Part shown: positions 33,924 to 43,105 of the stretch, piece by piece | Numbering within the stretch: position 1 is the stretch's first letter | Layout of the letters: every line of letters starts with the position of its first letter | Origin: Qipengyuania pacifica | GTDB taxonomy: Bacteria > Pseudomonadota > Alphaproteobacteria > Sphingomonadales > Sphingomonadaceae | Length of the DNA stretch: 64,000 bases | Reading direction: 5' to 3' | NCBI RefSeq assembly: GCF_019857205.1 | Contig: NZ_JAHWXO010000001.1 | Location: 434,001 to 498,000 of the forward strand | Notes under the pieces: generated by a model | Databases searched by the model: none | The model's input: the letters and a program-made list of their open reading frames with translations, nothing else | Told to the model about the DNA's origin: nothing | Position numbers and translations under genes: made by a program

Positions 33924-33938
33924 GAACATTATGTGAAC
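33924..33938 (-). promoter_or_regulatory. LexA (SOS) box of the VOC-cupin operon
   Basis: Read on the minus strand this is GTTC-ACATAAT-GTTC, an exact match to the alphaproteobacterial LexA consensus GTTC-N7-GTTC. It lies 35 bp upstream of the VOC gene start, where it would cover the promoter. It is the only exact match I found in the intergenic regions that I checked by eye. Confidence 0.65.
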
Positions 33939-33948
33939 ATTTCCTACA

Positions 33949-35751
33949 TCACAAGGGGGCGCATTCCGCTTCCAGCCATTCGAGATCCGCGCCATCCAGT
34001 TGCGGCGCCACGATGTCGCGAACCTTGGCGTGATAGTCGTTCCACCAGCCGATTTCGGCGGGCGAAAGCAGGTCCTTGTCCACCAGCCTGCGGTCGAGCG
34101 GGACGAAGGTCAGCGTCTCGAAGCCGAGATAGTCGCCTTCGCTCTCAATCCCTGCCGGCACGACGAGAACCAGATTCTCGATCCGGATGCCGTAGGCCCC
34201 GGCCTTGTAATAGCCGGGCTCGTTCGAAAGGATCATGCCTTCGCGCAGTTCGGTTTCCGTGCCGGGGAATGCGCCGCCGGGCTTGGAGATACGCTGCGGG
34301 CCTTCATGGACCGAAAGGTAGCTGCCCACGCCGTGGCCGGTGCCGTGGCCGTAATCGACCCCGCCGTTCCACAGATGCATCCGCGCCAGCGCGTCGAGCG
34401 CACCGCCGCTCGTGCGGTCGGGGAATTTCTGCATGTCGAGCTGGATGTGGCCCTTCAGCACGCGCGTGTTGCGCTCGACCATTTCGGCACTCGGCTCGCC
34501 CGGGCCGACCCACACGGTACGGGTGATGTCGGTGGTTCCGTCCAGATACTGGCCGCCCGAATCGACCAGATAGATCGACGATGGCGGGATCGGGATATTG
34601 CTGTCTTCGTCGACCTTGTAGTGCGGCAGGGCAGCATGCGGCCCCGCCGCGCTGATGGTGTCGAAGCTGGCATCCTTCAACACGCCGCCGGCCTCGCGGA
34701 ATTCGCGCAGCTTGGCGGCGGCGGTCAGTTCGTCCACCCTGCCCTTGGGCGCTTCGATCGAAATCCAGCGCAGGAACCGCGAAACGGCCGCGCCGTCGCG
34801 CGCCTGGGCATCGCGGTGGCCCTGCTGTTCCGCAGGGTTCTTGATCGCCTTGGGCAGCACGGTCGGATCGGCATCGCGCACGACCTTCGCGCCGCCCGCC
34901 GTCAGAGCGTGGAATATGCCCGCCACCGCATGGTTGGGATCCACCGCGACGGTCTTGCCCCTGAGCGCCTCGAGAGCGGGCTGGAATTCGTCGCGATTGC
35001 GCACGGTCACGGCGTTGCCCAGATGCTTGGTCAGTTCGGGCGTGACCTTGTCGGGCGCGATGAACAGTTCCGCCGTGCCGTCTGCATGGGCCAGCACATA
35101 GGACAGCGAAACCGGCGTATTGTCGACGTCGGCGCCGCGCATGTTGAGCAGCCAGGCTACCGAATCCAGCGCACTGATGACGGTAGCATCATAGCCTTCG
35201 TTCTTCAGCCAGTCGGCGATTTCGGCGCGTTTGTCGGCGCTCGACCGGCCGGCATGCTCGTCGGCATGCGGCACGGCTGCCGCAAGCGACGCTTCGGGAC
35301 GGTCGTCCCAGATCGCATCGATCGGATTGCCGTCGACCGGCACCAGTTCGATGCCCTTCTTGGCGAACAGCTTTTCCGCGTCTTCGGCCCAGCCGATGCC
35401 GTGCAGCCAGGCATCGTAACCGATCTTTGCGCCTTGCGGGGCATGGGCGGCAATCCATTTGGCGGGCGATGTTGCGGGCACATCCTCGTAATCGTAAAGC
35501 TTGCCGTCCACCTGCTCGCGCACCTGCACGGTGTAGCGGCCATCGGTGAACATGGCCGCCGCGTCTTTCAGCACTGCGGCACTGCCCGCGCTGCCGCCGA
35601 AGCCGGTCAGCCATTTCAGGCGCTGTGCGTAAGAGCCGACATATTCGCTCATATGTTCATCGGAAATCGGGATCACGAAGCCATCCAGACCGCGGCGGCC
35701 CAGTTCCTTGCGTAATCCATCGAGGCGAGCTTCGTATGTCTGCATCAGCAT
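33949..35751 (-). CDS. Aminopeptidase P family (M24) metallopeptidase
   Basis: Releases N-terminal residues before proline. The 600-residue protein has two creatinase-like N-terminal domains and a C-terminal M24 pita-bread domain. Metal ligands are visible in LVDSGGQYLDGTTDITRT (two Asp), GHGTGHGVGSYLSVHEGP (His), ILSNEPGYY (Glu) and RIENLVLVV (Glu). This three-domain form matches the long aminopeptidase P type (about 600 residues). The start may be the ATG at 35751 or the one at 35745. It is divergent from the S9 peptidase gene. Confidence 0.93.
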   Translation of the reverse strand: MLMQTYEARLDGLRKELGRRGLDGFVIPISDEHMSEYVGSYAQRLKWLTGFGGSAGSAAVLKDAAAMFTDGRYTVQVREQVDGKLYDYEDVPATSPAKWIAAHAPQGAKIGYDAWLHGIGWAEDAEKLFAKKGIELVPVDGNPIDAIWDDRPEASLAAAVPHADEHAGRSSADKRAEIADWLKNEGYDATVISALDSVAWLLNMRGADVDNTPVSLSYVLAHADGTAELFIAPDKVTPELTKHLGNAVTVRNRDEFQPALEALRGKTVAVDPNHAVAGIFHALTAGGAKVVRDADPTVLPKAIKNPAEQQGHRDAQARDGAAVSRFLRWISIEAPKGRVDELTAAAKLREFREAGGVLKDASFDTISAAGPHAALPHYKVDEDSNIPIPPSSIYLVDSGGQYLDGTTDITRTVWVGPGEPSAEMVERNTRVLKGHIQLDMQKFPDRTSGGALDALARMHLWNGGVDYGHGTGHGVGSYLSVHEGPQRISKPGGAFPGTETELREGMILSNEPGYYKAGAYGIRIENLVLVVPAGIESEGDYLGFETLTFVPLDRRLVDKDLLSPAEIGWWNDYHAKVRDIVAPQLDGADLEWLEAECAPL

Positions 35752-35853
35752 GAGGCGAAAAATATCCTTTCATCGGGGCCGGTGGCGCGCTGGCCGACTC
35801 GGCGCTTGCGGCCAGACGGGCAGCCGCATAATCACCCTGCCATCATAGTCATC

Positions 35854-35883
35854 CGCGGCGCGCCTTTCCACCTTTGCGCCGCG
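35854..35883. other. GC-rich inverted repeat before the S9 peptidase gene
   Basis: CGCGGCGC (35854-35861) and GCGCCGCG (35876-35883) are perfect inverses 14 bp apart, ending 16 bp before the ATG of the S9 peptidase gene. It would form a hairpin at the 5' end of that mRNA. The rest of the 148-bp divergent gap shows no recognisable motif. Confidence 0.4.
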
Positions 35884-35899
35884 CAAGGGGGGACAGGTC

Positions 35900-38074
35900 A
35901 TGGCTTTCAAGCGATACACCGCATGCCTATCTGCCGCGACGCTGGCACTCGCCGCGCCGCTTTATGCGCAAAACACCGAAGGAACACACGTGACACAGCC
36001 GACTTCCCCGCCCACAGCCGAGAAGCGCGATCACAGCTATTCGCATCACGGGATCACCATCGCCGATCCCTATTACTGGCTCAAGGACCAGTCCTATCCG
36101 ACCGTGGACGACACGGACATTCTCGATCACCTCAAGGCGGAAAACGCCTGGTTCGAAGCGCGGATGAAACCGCAGCAGGCGCTGGTCGACGAATTGTTCG
36201 AAGAAATGAAGGGCCGGATCAAGGAAGACGATTCCACCGTGCCGCAGAAGGATGGCGACTGGCTCTACTGGTCCGAATTCGAAGAAGGCGCGGAATACCG
36301 CAAATATTATCGCAAACCTGTCGCGGGCGGCGATGCTCAGCTGATTCTCGATGAAAACGCGCTGGCCGATGGTCATGAATATTTCCGGCTGGGTGCCTTC
36401 TCCGTGTCCAAGAACGGGCGCTATCTCGCCTATTCGGCCGATACCAATGGCTCGGAACGCTTCACCGCGCGGATCAAGGATCTCCAGACCGGCGAATTGC
36501 TGCCCGACGAAATTCCCGGCACGCTCTCGGGCCTCGTCTGGGTGAAGGGCGATACCGCCCTCGTCTACGGCCTCGCCGACGACAACTGGCGGGTTCACGA
36601 TGCCACCCTGCACGTACTCGGCACACCGGTGAGCGACGATGTGGAACTCTACCGCGAAACCGCGGACGAAGGGTTCCGGGTCGGCACCGGTCTCTCCGCT
36701 CAGGAAGACTGGCTGGTCATCGCCACGGGCGACAACGAGACGAGCGAAGTGCGCCTCGTGCCTGCCGACGATCCCACGGCCGAACCGATCCTCGTCAAGG
36801 CACGGCAGAAGGGCGTCGAATATGATGTCGACGTGCGCGACGGGACACTGTGGGTCCACACGAATGACGATCACGTCAATTTCAGGCTGGCTACCGCCAC
36901 GCTGGATGCGCCGGGCGAATGGACCACGCTGATCCCCGGATCGGATGAATTCTACCTCACCGATTTCGATCTGTTCAAGAATTTCTACGTCACCGAAGGG
37001 CGGTTGCGCGGGCTCGATCAGATCCAGCTGCGCGACTATGCCGATCCGAATCTGGTCAAGCCGATCGCCTTCACCGAAGCGAGCTTCGATGCGGGCCTCA
37101 GCAACAATCCCGAATACGATCAGAACACGCTGCGCCTTGCCTATGAAAGCATGGTCACGCCCGATTCCGTGTTCGATTACCACGTCGACAGCGGCGAGCT
37201 GGAACTGCTCAAGCAGCAGGAAATCCCCAGCGGATACGATGTCGATCTCTACACGACAGAGCGCGTGGAAATCCCCGCGCGTGACGGCACGATGGTCCCG
37301 GTCAGCATCGTGATGCGCAAGGACCGCCCGAAGACCGGCCCGCTGCATCTCTATGCTTATGGCGCCTACGGCTATGCCGTGCCGCCCGGCTTTTCGACCA
37401 CGCGCCTCAGCCTGATCGATCGCGGCTATGCCTATGCCATCGCGCATATCCGCGGGGGCGATGATCTGGGCCGCAAATGGTATCTGCAGGGCAAGCTCAA
37501 CGAACGGACCAATACCTTCAACGACTTCGTCGATGTGGCGAAAGGGCTGGTGGACAAGGGCTATACCGAAAAGGGCAAGATCAGCATTTCCGGCGGTTCG
37601 GCCGGCGGCGAACTGATGGGCGCGGTGGTCAATACCGATCCCGATCTGTGGGGCGCCGTGGTGGCGCATGTTCCCTTTGTCGATGTGCTCAACACCATGC
37701 TGGATAAGGATCTGCCGCTGACGCCGGGCGAATGGCCCGAATGGGGCAATCCGATCCTGTCCAAGCAGGCCTTCGCCTATATCCTCAGCTACTCGCCTTA
37801 CGATCAGGTCGTGGCGCAGGACTATCCGCCCATGCTGGTGACCGCCGGTCTCAACGACCCGCGCGTGACCTATTGGGAACCTGCGAAATGGGTGGCCAAG
37901 CTGCGCGAGGTCAAGACCGACGATAACGAACTGCTGCTCAAGACCAATATGGGCGCGGGCCATGGCGGCAAGTCGGGCCGGTTCGAATCCATTCGCGAGG
38001 CGGCCGAAGAGGTGGCCTTCATACTGTGGCAGCAGGGCAGCGCGGACCGTTCGGCTGCCGAACAGGCCAAATAA
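35900..38074 (+). CDS. S9 family prolyl oligopeptidase, oligopeptidase B type, exported
   Basis: A 724-residue serine peptidase with an N-terminal signal peptide (ALAAPLYAQ), a beta-propeller of about 400 residues, and a C-terminal alpha/beta hydrolase domain with the nucleophile motif SGGSAGGELM. The PFVDVLNTMLDKDLPLTPGEWPEWGNP segment is typical of oligopeptidase B, which cuts after basic residues, and the catalytic His lies in GAGHGGKSG near the end. It should degrade short peptides in the periplasm. The ATG is preceded by AAGGGGGGAC. A thioesterase gene follows after 5 bp. Confidence 0.93.
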   Translation: MAFKRYTACLSAATLALAAPLYAQNTEGTHVTQPTSPPTAEKRDHSYSHHGITIADPYYWLKDQSYPTVDDTDILDHLKAENAWFEARMKPQQALVDELFEEMKGRIKEDDSTVPQKDGDWLYWSEFEEGAEYRKYYRKPVAGGDAQLILDENALADGHEYFRLGAFSVSKNGRYLAYSADTNGSERFTARIKDLQTGELLPDEIPGTLSGLVWVKGDTALVYGLADDNWRVHDATLHVLGTPVSDDVELYRETADEGFRVGTGLSAQEDWLVIATGDNETSEVRLVPADDPTAEPILVKARQKGVEYDVDVRDGTLWVHTNDDHVNFRLATATLDAPGEWTTLIPGSDEFYLTDFDLFKNFYVTEGRLRGLDQIQLRDYADPNLVKPIAFTEASFDAGLSNNPEYDQNTLRLAYESMVTPDSVFDYHVDSGELELLKQQEIPSGYDVDLYTTERVEIPARDGTMVPVSIVMRKDRPKTGPLHLYAYGAYGYAVPPGFSTTRLSLIDRGYAYAIAHIRGGDDLGRKWYLQGKLNERTNTFNDFVDVAKGLVDKGYTEKGKISISGGSAGGELMGAVVNTDPDLWGAVVAHVPFVDVLNTMLDKDLPLTPGEWPEWGNPILSKQAFAYILSYSPYDQVVAQDYPPMLVTAGLNDPRVTYWEPAKWVAKLREVKTDDNELLLKTNMGAGHGGKSGRFESIREAAEEVAFILWQQGSADRSAAEQAK

Positions 38075-38079
38075 TACGT

Positions 38080-38463
38080 ATGATCCGCACCTTTTCTGCA
38101 GCACCGGAGCACATCGACGAACTCGGTCACGTCAACAATGCCGTCTGGGTGCAGTGGATCCAGGACATCGCCACCGCCCATTGGGATGCGGTTGCACGCC
38201 CGGAAGATCGCGCCGCTTTCTTCTGGGTCGTGACCCGCCATGAAATCGATTACCGTGGAAATATCGATGCGGGTCAGAGCGTTACGTGTGAAACCTGGAT
38301 CGAAGGCCCCGCCCGCGGCGCCACTTCGCTGCGTCGCGTCGATTTTCGCAATGCCGCCGGAAAGGTCATCGTCAGCGCGGCCACCACCTGGGCCATGCTC
38401 GACCGCAAGACCAATCGCCTGGTCCGGGTCCGGCCCGAAGTGCTCGCCCCCTTCACGACCTAA
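38080..38463 (+). CDS. Hotdog-fold acyl-CoA thioesterase (4HBT family)
   Basis: A 127-residue thioesterase of the 4-hydroxybenzoyl-CoA thioesterase/YbgC type: the start has HIDELGHVNNAVWVQWIQDIATAHW, with the Asp and His of the active site, then RHEIDYRGNIDAGQSVTCETWI. It hydrolyses an acyl-CoA of unknown chain length. I chose the ATG at 38080 as it starts the hotdog fold; a longer frame begins at 38026 inside the S9 peptidase gene. It follows that gene after 5 bp and converges with the cyclase gene with a 4-bp overlap. Confidence 0.9.
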   Translation: MIRTFSAAPEHIDELGHVNNAVWVQWIQDIATAHWDAVARPEDRAAFFWVVTRHEIDYRGNIDAGQSVTCETWIEGPARGATSLRRVDFRNAAGKVIVSAATTWAMLDRKTNRLVRVRPEVLAPFTT

Positions 38464-40217
38464 GCCACGGCGCTCGCCGGCCCGTCCGCCTGCGGCACGA
38501 ACCATTCCAGTGCATCGCGCCCCGTGCGGTTGCGGCCGGCACATTTGGCATCGTACAGCAGCTGGTCGGCTCTGGTGTAAAGGCTCCAGAAGTCGAGATC
38601 CGGGTCGTCGGCCACGGCCGTGAAATCGAGCAGACCCATGCTTGCCGTGATCGGCCGGTCCAGCCCGTCCATTGTCGCCAGCGTACGCGCCGTGATGGCT
38701 CGCCTGCGTGCCTCGGCCCGCTCCGCCGCGTCCTTGCCCCGCAGCATCAGAAGGAATTCCTCACCGCCGATGCGGAAGGCGATCAGATCCTTGTCGTCGC
38801 TCGCCCGCAGCGCCGCAGCCACGCACACCAGCACGCTATCCCCATACGGATGCCCGAATATGTCGTTGATGGGTTTGAAGTGGTCGATGTCGATGACGGC
38901 AATCGTGTGAAAGCCAGCCGCAACGAGCGATTCAAAGCGCGTGTCGAGCGAACGCCGGTTTCGCAGCCCGGTCAGCTCATCCTGTTCACTCAGCTTCTCG
39001 AGCGAGCGAGCCTCGTCTCGCGCCTGGTCACGCTCATGCTTGATCGAAATGAAGCGGTCGGCCACGCCAAGCGCAGTGGCGACGACTTCGAACAACAGGG
39101 CGAAATTCTGTGGCCAGGTTTCGTCAAATGTCCCGATCTGCGGCAGCAGCGTGACCGAGGCGAACTGGATGACGACTATCGCACTGAACGGCGCAAAACC
39201 GAGAATGAGATAGGACGCCATACGGCTTCCGCTTTCCCTGGCGCGCCAGAGGACGGCAAAATAAGTAGCTAGTATCGCGAGATAGGCGCCAAAATAGAAA
39301 TGATCGATCCACGCGCCGAACCACTCGGGATAAAATGTAGTCGTCAGCCCGCTTGCAAGCGCAAGGGATGCAAGGGAGAGCAGAATCGCACGGGCCCGCC
39401 GGGAAACGAAGTCGGTCTCGATAAAATTGCTCGCAAAGAGCAAGGTAGCAGCGACCATTACGTCGAGACTGAGATAGGTGATGTCGAGTTCGCTGGCGAA
39501 GTCGATTGCAGTCACCAAGGGAATGAGGCCCGAAACCGCGGCCGTCTGCACAGCGGCCATGGCACAGAAGAGTGCATGCCACAGCGGAAACGGTTCGCGC
39601 AGCGCCCGGAAATAGCCGAAGTCGAATACGATCGGGGCCAATAGCAAACCGCAAATCAGGGCGGCCAGCAAATGTGCGAGGCCGGCAACCGGAGGGACCG
39701 ACGGTTCGGCAAGCAGATCCGCTTCGGCCAGTGCTTCCGGCCACTGGCTGCCGTCCAAGGTGAATATCACCGCGATGGGCTGACCGTCGAATTCAGGCAG
39801 ATCGATCATCGAGCGCAGGCTGGAAGCCCCAAGCCAGGTATCGCCGAAACCGTAAGTACGACTGCGGCTGTCGCCATTCTCGTCGATCAGCGTGGCGGTA
39901 AGCTCCTCAAACTCGTGTCGATCGAATTCGGCATGGCGTATCGTCGCAGGATCGGCGGCACGGCCGCGTAGATCGATACGGATGAGTTGCCGCGCAGCGT
40001 CCCAATCGCTGATCGACCCATCGCAGGTCCACGCATCTGCGCGCTGCGCCACATCGTTCAGCCGAAGGGTGTCGTCGCCGGAAATCCAGCAGATGGATTG
40101 CTGCGCGAAACCCGGGGTTGCCACGGCGGAAGCAGGCACAGCGAACTGGCCCGCAAAGATTGCGAGCAGAACCAGCCGCACGAAAAGCAGCACATCAAAT
40201 GATGAAGCCCGTCCCAC
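38460..40217 (-). CDS. Diguanylate cyclase with 7TM (DISM-like) sensor
   Basis: Makes cyclic-di-GMP. The 585-residue protein has a signal sequence, a periplasmic region of about 150 residues, seven membrane helices (about residues 180-385), a short coiled region, then a GGDEF domain with DELTGLRNRRSLD and the catalytic RIGGEEF. The layout is that of 7TM-DISM cyclases, which respond to a periplasmic signal. No EAL domain is present. The start is a GTG at 40217, with no clear ribosome site; a GTG at 40193 is an alternative. A CtrA box lies about 24 bp upstream. Confidence 0.92.
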   Translation of the reverse strand: MGRASSFDVLLFVRLVLLAIFAGQFAVPASAVATPGFAQQSICWISGDDTLRLNDVAQRADAWTCDGSISDWDAARQLIRIDLRGRAADPATIRHAEFDRHEFEELTATLIDENGDSRSRTYGFGDTWLGASSLRSMIDLPEFDGQPIAVIFTLDGSQWPEALAEADLLAEPSVPPVAGLAHLLAALICGLLLAPIVFDFGYFRALREPFPLWHALFCAMAAVQTAAVSGLIPLVTAIDFASELDITYLSLDVMVAATLLFASNFIETDFVSRRARAILLSLASLALASGLTTTFYPEWFGAWIDHFYFGAYLAILATYFAVLWRARESGSRMASYLILGFAPFSAIVVIQFASVTLLPQIGTFDETWPQNFALLFEVVATALGVADRFISIKHERDQARDEARSLEKLSEQDELTGLRNRRSLDTRFESLVAAGFHTIAVIDIDHFKPINDIFGHPYGDSVLVCVAAALRASDDKDLIAFRIGGEEFLLMLRGKDAAERAEARRRAITARTLATMDGLDRPITASMGLLDFTAVADDPDLDFWSLYTRADQLLYDAKCAGRNRTGRDALEWFVPQADGPASAVA

Positions 40218-40240
40218 GCGCCCGCGGTAGGGCGAAGGGT

Positions 40241-40255
40241 TTAAAGGACGATTAA
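40241..40255 (-). promoter_or_regulatory. CtrA box upstream of the diguanylate cyclase gene
   Basis: TTAA-AGGACGA-TTAA matches the full CtrA consensus TTAA-N7-TTAA. It lies in the 60-bp gap between the cyclase gene and ald, 24 bp before the cyclase GTG. CtrA controls cell cycle and motility genes in alphaproteobacteria, so control of a c-di-GMP enzyme is plausible. Confidence 0.6.
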
Positions 40256-40277
40256 GGAATTAGCCGCGAAACGCGTC

Positions 40278-41393
40278 TTAACGAAGCAGGTCCGCCACCG
40301 GTCGATAATCATAGCCGAGTTCGCTTGCGACGGCCTCGTACGTGACTTCGCCCTTGTGGACGTTGAGACCTTCGGCAAGATGCGGGTCGGCGGCGAGCGC
40401 GTCTTTCCACCCCATCCGGGCGATGCGTAGCGCATGCGGCAGGGTGACGTTGTTCAGCGCATAGGTGCTGGTGCGGGCAACGGCCCCGGGCATATTGGCG
40501 ACGCAATAATGGACCACGTCGTCCACCACATATGTCGGATCGGCATGAGTGGTCGCACGGCTGGTTTCGAAACAGCCCCCCTGGTCGATCGCGACATCGA
40601 CCAGCACGGCGCCTTTCTGCATGTCTTTCAGCGTTTCGCGCGTAACCAGCTTGGGTGCTGCCGCACCGGGAATGAGGACTGCCCCGATCACGAGATCGGC
40701 AGTGGTGACCGCGTCATAGAGGTTCGCCGCGTTGGAAAAACGCGTGCTGGCGCGCGCTTCGAAATGGGTGCCCACCTTTTCCAGAACTTCGGGATCGCGG
40801 TCGAGAATGGTGACATCAGCACCGAGGCCCACTGCCATTTGCGCTGCATTGAAGCCAACCACGCCGCCACCGATGACCACGACCTTGCCAGGCATGACGC
40901 CAGGTACGCCGCCGAGCAGCACACCGCGACCGCCATGAGCCTTTTCGAGTGCAGTTGCACCGGCCTGCACGCTCATGCGGCCTGCCACCTGGCTCATTGG
41001 CTTGAGGAGAGGCAACTGGCCGCGCGGGCCGGTGACCGTTTCATAGGCAATGGCAGTGACGCCGCTATCCAGCAGATCCTTCGTCTGATCCGGGTCGGGT
41101 GCCAGATGGAGGTAAGTATAGAGGATCTGTCCTTCGCGCAGCTTCTTGCGCTCGACCGCCTGCGGTTCCTTGACCTTCACCACCATTTCGCACTCAGCGA
41201 AAATAGGATCGGGGCCGTCGACGATCTTCGCGCCCGCCGCCACATATTGCTCGTCGGTTGCGTCTATGCCGCAGCCGGCCTCGGTTTCGATCCACACCTC
41301 GTGACCCTGCATGACGAGCTCTTTCACGCTCTCCGGCGTCAGGCCGACGCGATATTCGTGGTTCTTGATTTCCTTGGGGCTGCCGATGAGCAT
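40278..41393 (-). CDS. ald: Alanine dehydrogenase
   Basis: Interconverts L-alanine and pyruvate plus ammonia with NAD. The 371-residue protein starts [20 protein letters not shown], with the catalytic lysine in KVKEPQ, the histidine in YTYLHLAPD, and the NAD-binding glycine motif [11 protein letters not shown]; the end has the [15 protein letters not shown] stretch. All match the Ald family. A good ribosome site AAGGAGTT lies 7 bp before the ATG. It is transcribed toward the diguanylate cyclase gene. Confidence 0.95.
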   Translation of the reverse strand: MLIGSPKEIKNHEYRVGLTPESVKELVMQGHEVWIETEAGCGIDATDEQYVAAGAKIVDGPDPIFAECEMVVKVKEPQAVERKKLREGQILYTYLHLAPDPDQTKDLLDSGVTAIAYETVTGPRGQLPLLKPMSQVAGRMSVQAGATALEKAHGGRGVLLGGVPGVMPGKVVVIGGGVVGFNAAQMAVGLGADVTILDRDPEVLEKVGTHFEARASTRFSNAANLYDAVTTADLVIGAVLIPGAAAPKLVTRETLKDMQKGAVLVDVAIDQGGCFETSRATTHADPTYVVDDVVHYCVANMPGAVARTSTYALNNVTLPHALRIARMGWKDALAADPHLAEGLNVHKGEVTYEAVASELGYDYRPVADLLR

Positions 41394-41464
41394 TGGGGGG
41401 AACTCCTTATCTGCGGCAGCCCGTTACAACTGCAACCATGTGGGGGCAAGCCCGAGAGCCGATC

Positions 41465-43042
41465 TCAGGATGCAGGCGCCGTGGACCAAACAGCCGTCAC
41501 GGAGTTTCCTTCTCCCGAAACCTGCGTGTCGAAATAACGCGCGGAATCGCCAAGTGCCTGGGTGACAGCCGTCAGAGCGTTTTGGCTACCGGTCAGGGCT
41601 ATGCGAACGCCCGTGCGCCGGGCCGCCCATCCGAGCAACGCTACGCGTCCGGCATTGGTCGTATCGAGTCCGTCTTCGCCAACATTAACGGTGGGTAGCG
41701 GCACCAGTGGGGGACGAAGTTCGACCGTCCAGCCCGGCGTAGTCTGTTCGAGCCGTCGTTCAAGTTCGCGATATCCCGACAGGTCGAGCCCTTCGAGCGG
41801 CTGAGCAATTGCCTGTGCGCGTTGGTTCTCGCGGTCCAGCAATACGTCCTTGCGCTCGACCCCGGCAATCAGGGCGAGGCTTTGGGCCAGTACGGCAATC
41901 TGTCTTTCGCTCGCTTCAGCCGCTTCGCGCGCTCTTGCCTGGGCAAGGGCTGCCTGTTCGGCTGCGCCCGGGTCGGTGCCGACCTGGAACTGGTCGATAT
42001 TCACCACGACGGAACGGCCAAGACGTTCTTCCAGTCGCTTGGCCACTTCCGTATCTGCGTTGGAATTGAAGTCCGGGGTAAAGACGCTGGCCGACACGGT
42101 CAAAGGTTCGGAATCCCAGTTCACGATCGGCTGTTCGACTCTTGCCCTGTCGGTAAAGGCAGATGCGACCTCCTGATTGACGATGCGCTGGCCGTTGGCC
42201 TCCCACGCGATGGTTCGCAGGGAGAAAGCGAGAGGGATCGCCAGCACTACGAAGACCATTGCAATCCCGAGCGACTGGAGACGGGACTGGCGATGGCTCA
42301 GATCGGACTGGAAGCCGTAGAGCCGAGCCATGACGGCGGCGGTCAGTCCGATGGTCACAAGGTTGGTTACGAACAGGCCCAGCGCGCCTGCAAATACGGG
42401 CCAGTTGAAGGTTGCCAGACCGAAGCCCACCACTGCGATCGGCGGCATAAGGGCCGTAGCAATGGCGACCCCGACGATCGTGCCTTCGCGCCCGCGGATC
42501 ACCGCATAGGAACCTGCAAGGGCGGAAAATAACGCAACCAGCAGGTCGAACAGGTTTGGCCTGGTGCGGGCCGCGATTTCTTCCGTCACCGTTTGCAACG
42601 GTGAGAGAAACACGATTACCGCGCAGAACAGGATGGCAAACAGGGATCCTGCAATCAGGGCCTTACCGCAGCGGCGCAACCAGTCCGCATCGCCGGTTGC
42701 AAGGGAAAACCCCGTCCCGATAATCGGGCTCATCAAGGGCGACAGGAGCATGGCCCCGATGACGACTGCCGGCGAAGAAAGCAGGAGGCCGAGGATCGCG
42801 ATACCCGCGCTCATCGCGATCATGAAGATATAGCGGCTGGTCAGGAGCGATTCGCCCCGCACCCTTTCGATCGTCGCGACATGATCCAGGTCGGCGATAA
42901 CCCCTTCATTCCACCACAGGCGCATTTCCGCGATGGCGCGCAGAATGGTAAGACGACTGATCGGCCGTCGCTTGGCATAGTCTGGACCCGGCTTTTCGTC
43001 GTCGGACCAGTCGTCGGCGGGGTTTTCTTTCGTAGGTGCCAT
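41465..43042 (-). CDS. DUF389 family membrane protein
   Basis: A 525-residue protein with a soluble N terminus, a core of about six membrane helices (LLTSRYIFMIAMSAGIAILGLLL, VVIGAMLLSPLMSPIIGTGF, VGVAIATALMPPIAVVGFGLA and others) and a large soluble C-terminal domain. The glycine- and proline-rich GAMLLSPLMSPI and TALMPPIAVVG motifs define DUF389. Function is unknown; a membrane transport or stress role has been proposed for some relatives. It stands 71 bp downstream of the ald start region and 63 bp after ftsK. Confidence 0.9.
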   Translation of the reverse strand: MAPTKENPADDWSDDEKPGPDYAKRRPISRLTILRAIAEMRLWWNEGVIADLDHVATIERVRGESLLTSRYIFMIAMSAGIAILGLLLSSPAVVIGAMLLSPLMSPIIGTGFSLATGDADWLRRCGKALIAGSLFAILFCAVIVFLSPLQTVTEEIAARTRPNLFDLLVALFSALAGSYAVIRGREGTIVGVAIATALMPPIAVVGFGLATFNWPVFAGALGLFVTNLVTIGLTAAVMARLYGFQSDLSHRQSRLQSLGIAMVFVVLAIPLAFSLRTIAWEANGQRIVNQEVASAFTDRARVEQPIVNWDSEPLTVSASVFTPDFNSNADTEVAKRLEERLGRSVVVNIDQFQVGTDPGAAEQAALAQARAREAAEASERQIAVLAQSLALIAGVERKDVLLDRENQRAQAIAQPLEGLDLSGYRELERRLEQTTPGWTVELRPPLVPLPTVNVGEDGLDTTNAGRVALLGWAARRTGVRIALTGSQNALTAVTQALGDSARYFDTQVSGEGNSVTAVWSTAPAS

Positions 43043-43105
43043 TGGATCGGGACTTAGCGAGCCATCCAGCGCAAGTCCCGCCCAAATTTCGAAACTTTTC
43101 AGCTT

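Noticed and set aside
34000-35715. 571-residue plus-strand frame over the aminopeptidase P gene
   Set aside because: Shadow of the M24 peptidase gene; no recognisable domains.
35927-38104. 725-residue open frame antisense to the S9 peptidase gene
   Set aside because: The plus strand encodes a complete oligopeptidase B-type protein with motifs; the antisense frame is a high-GC artefact with no domain pattern.
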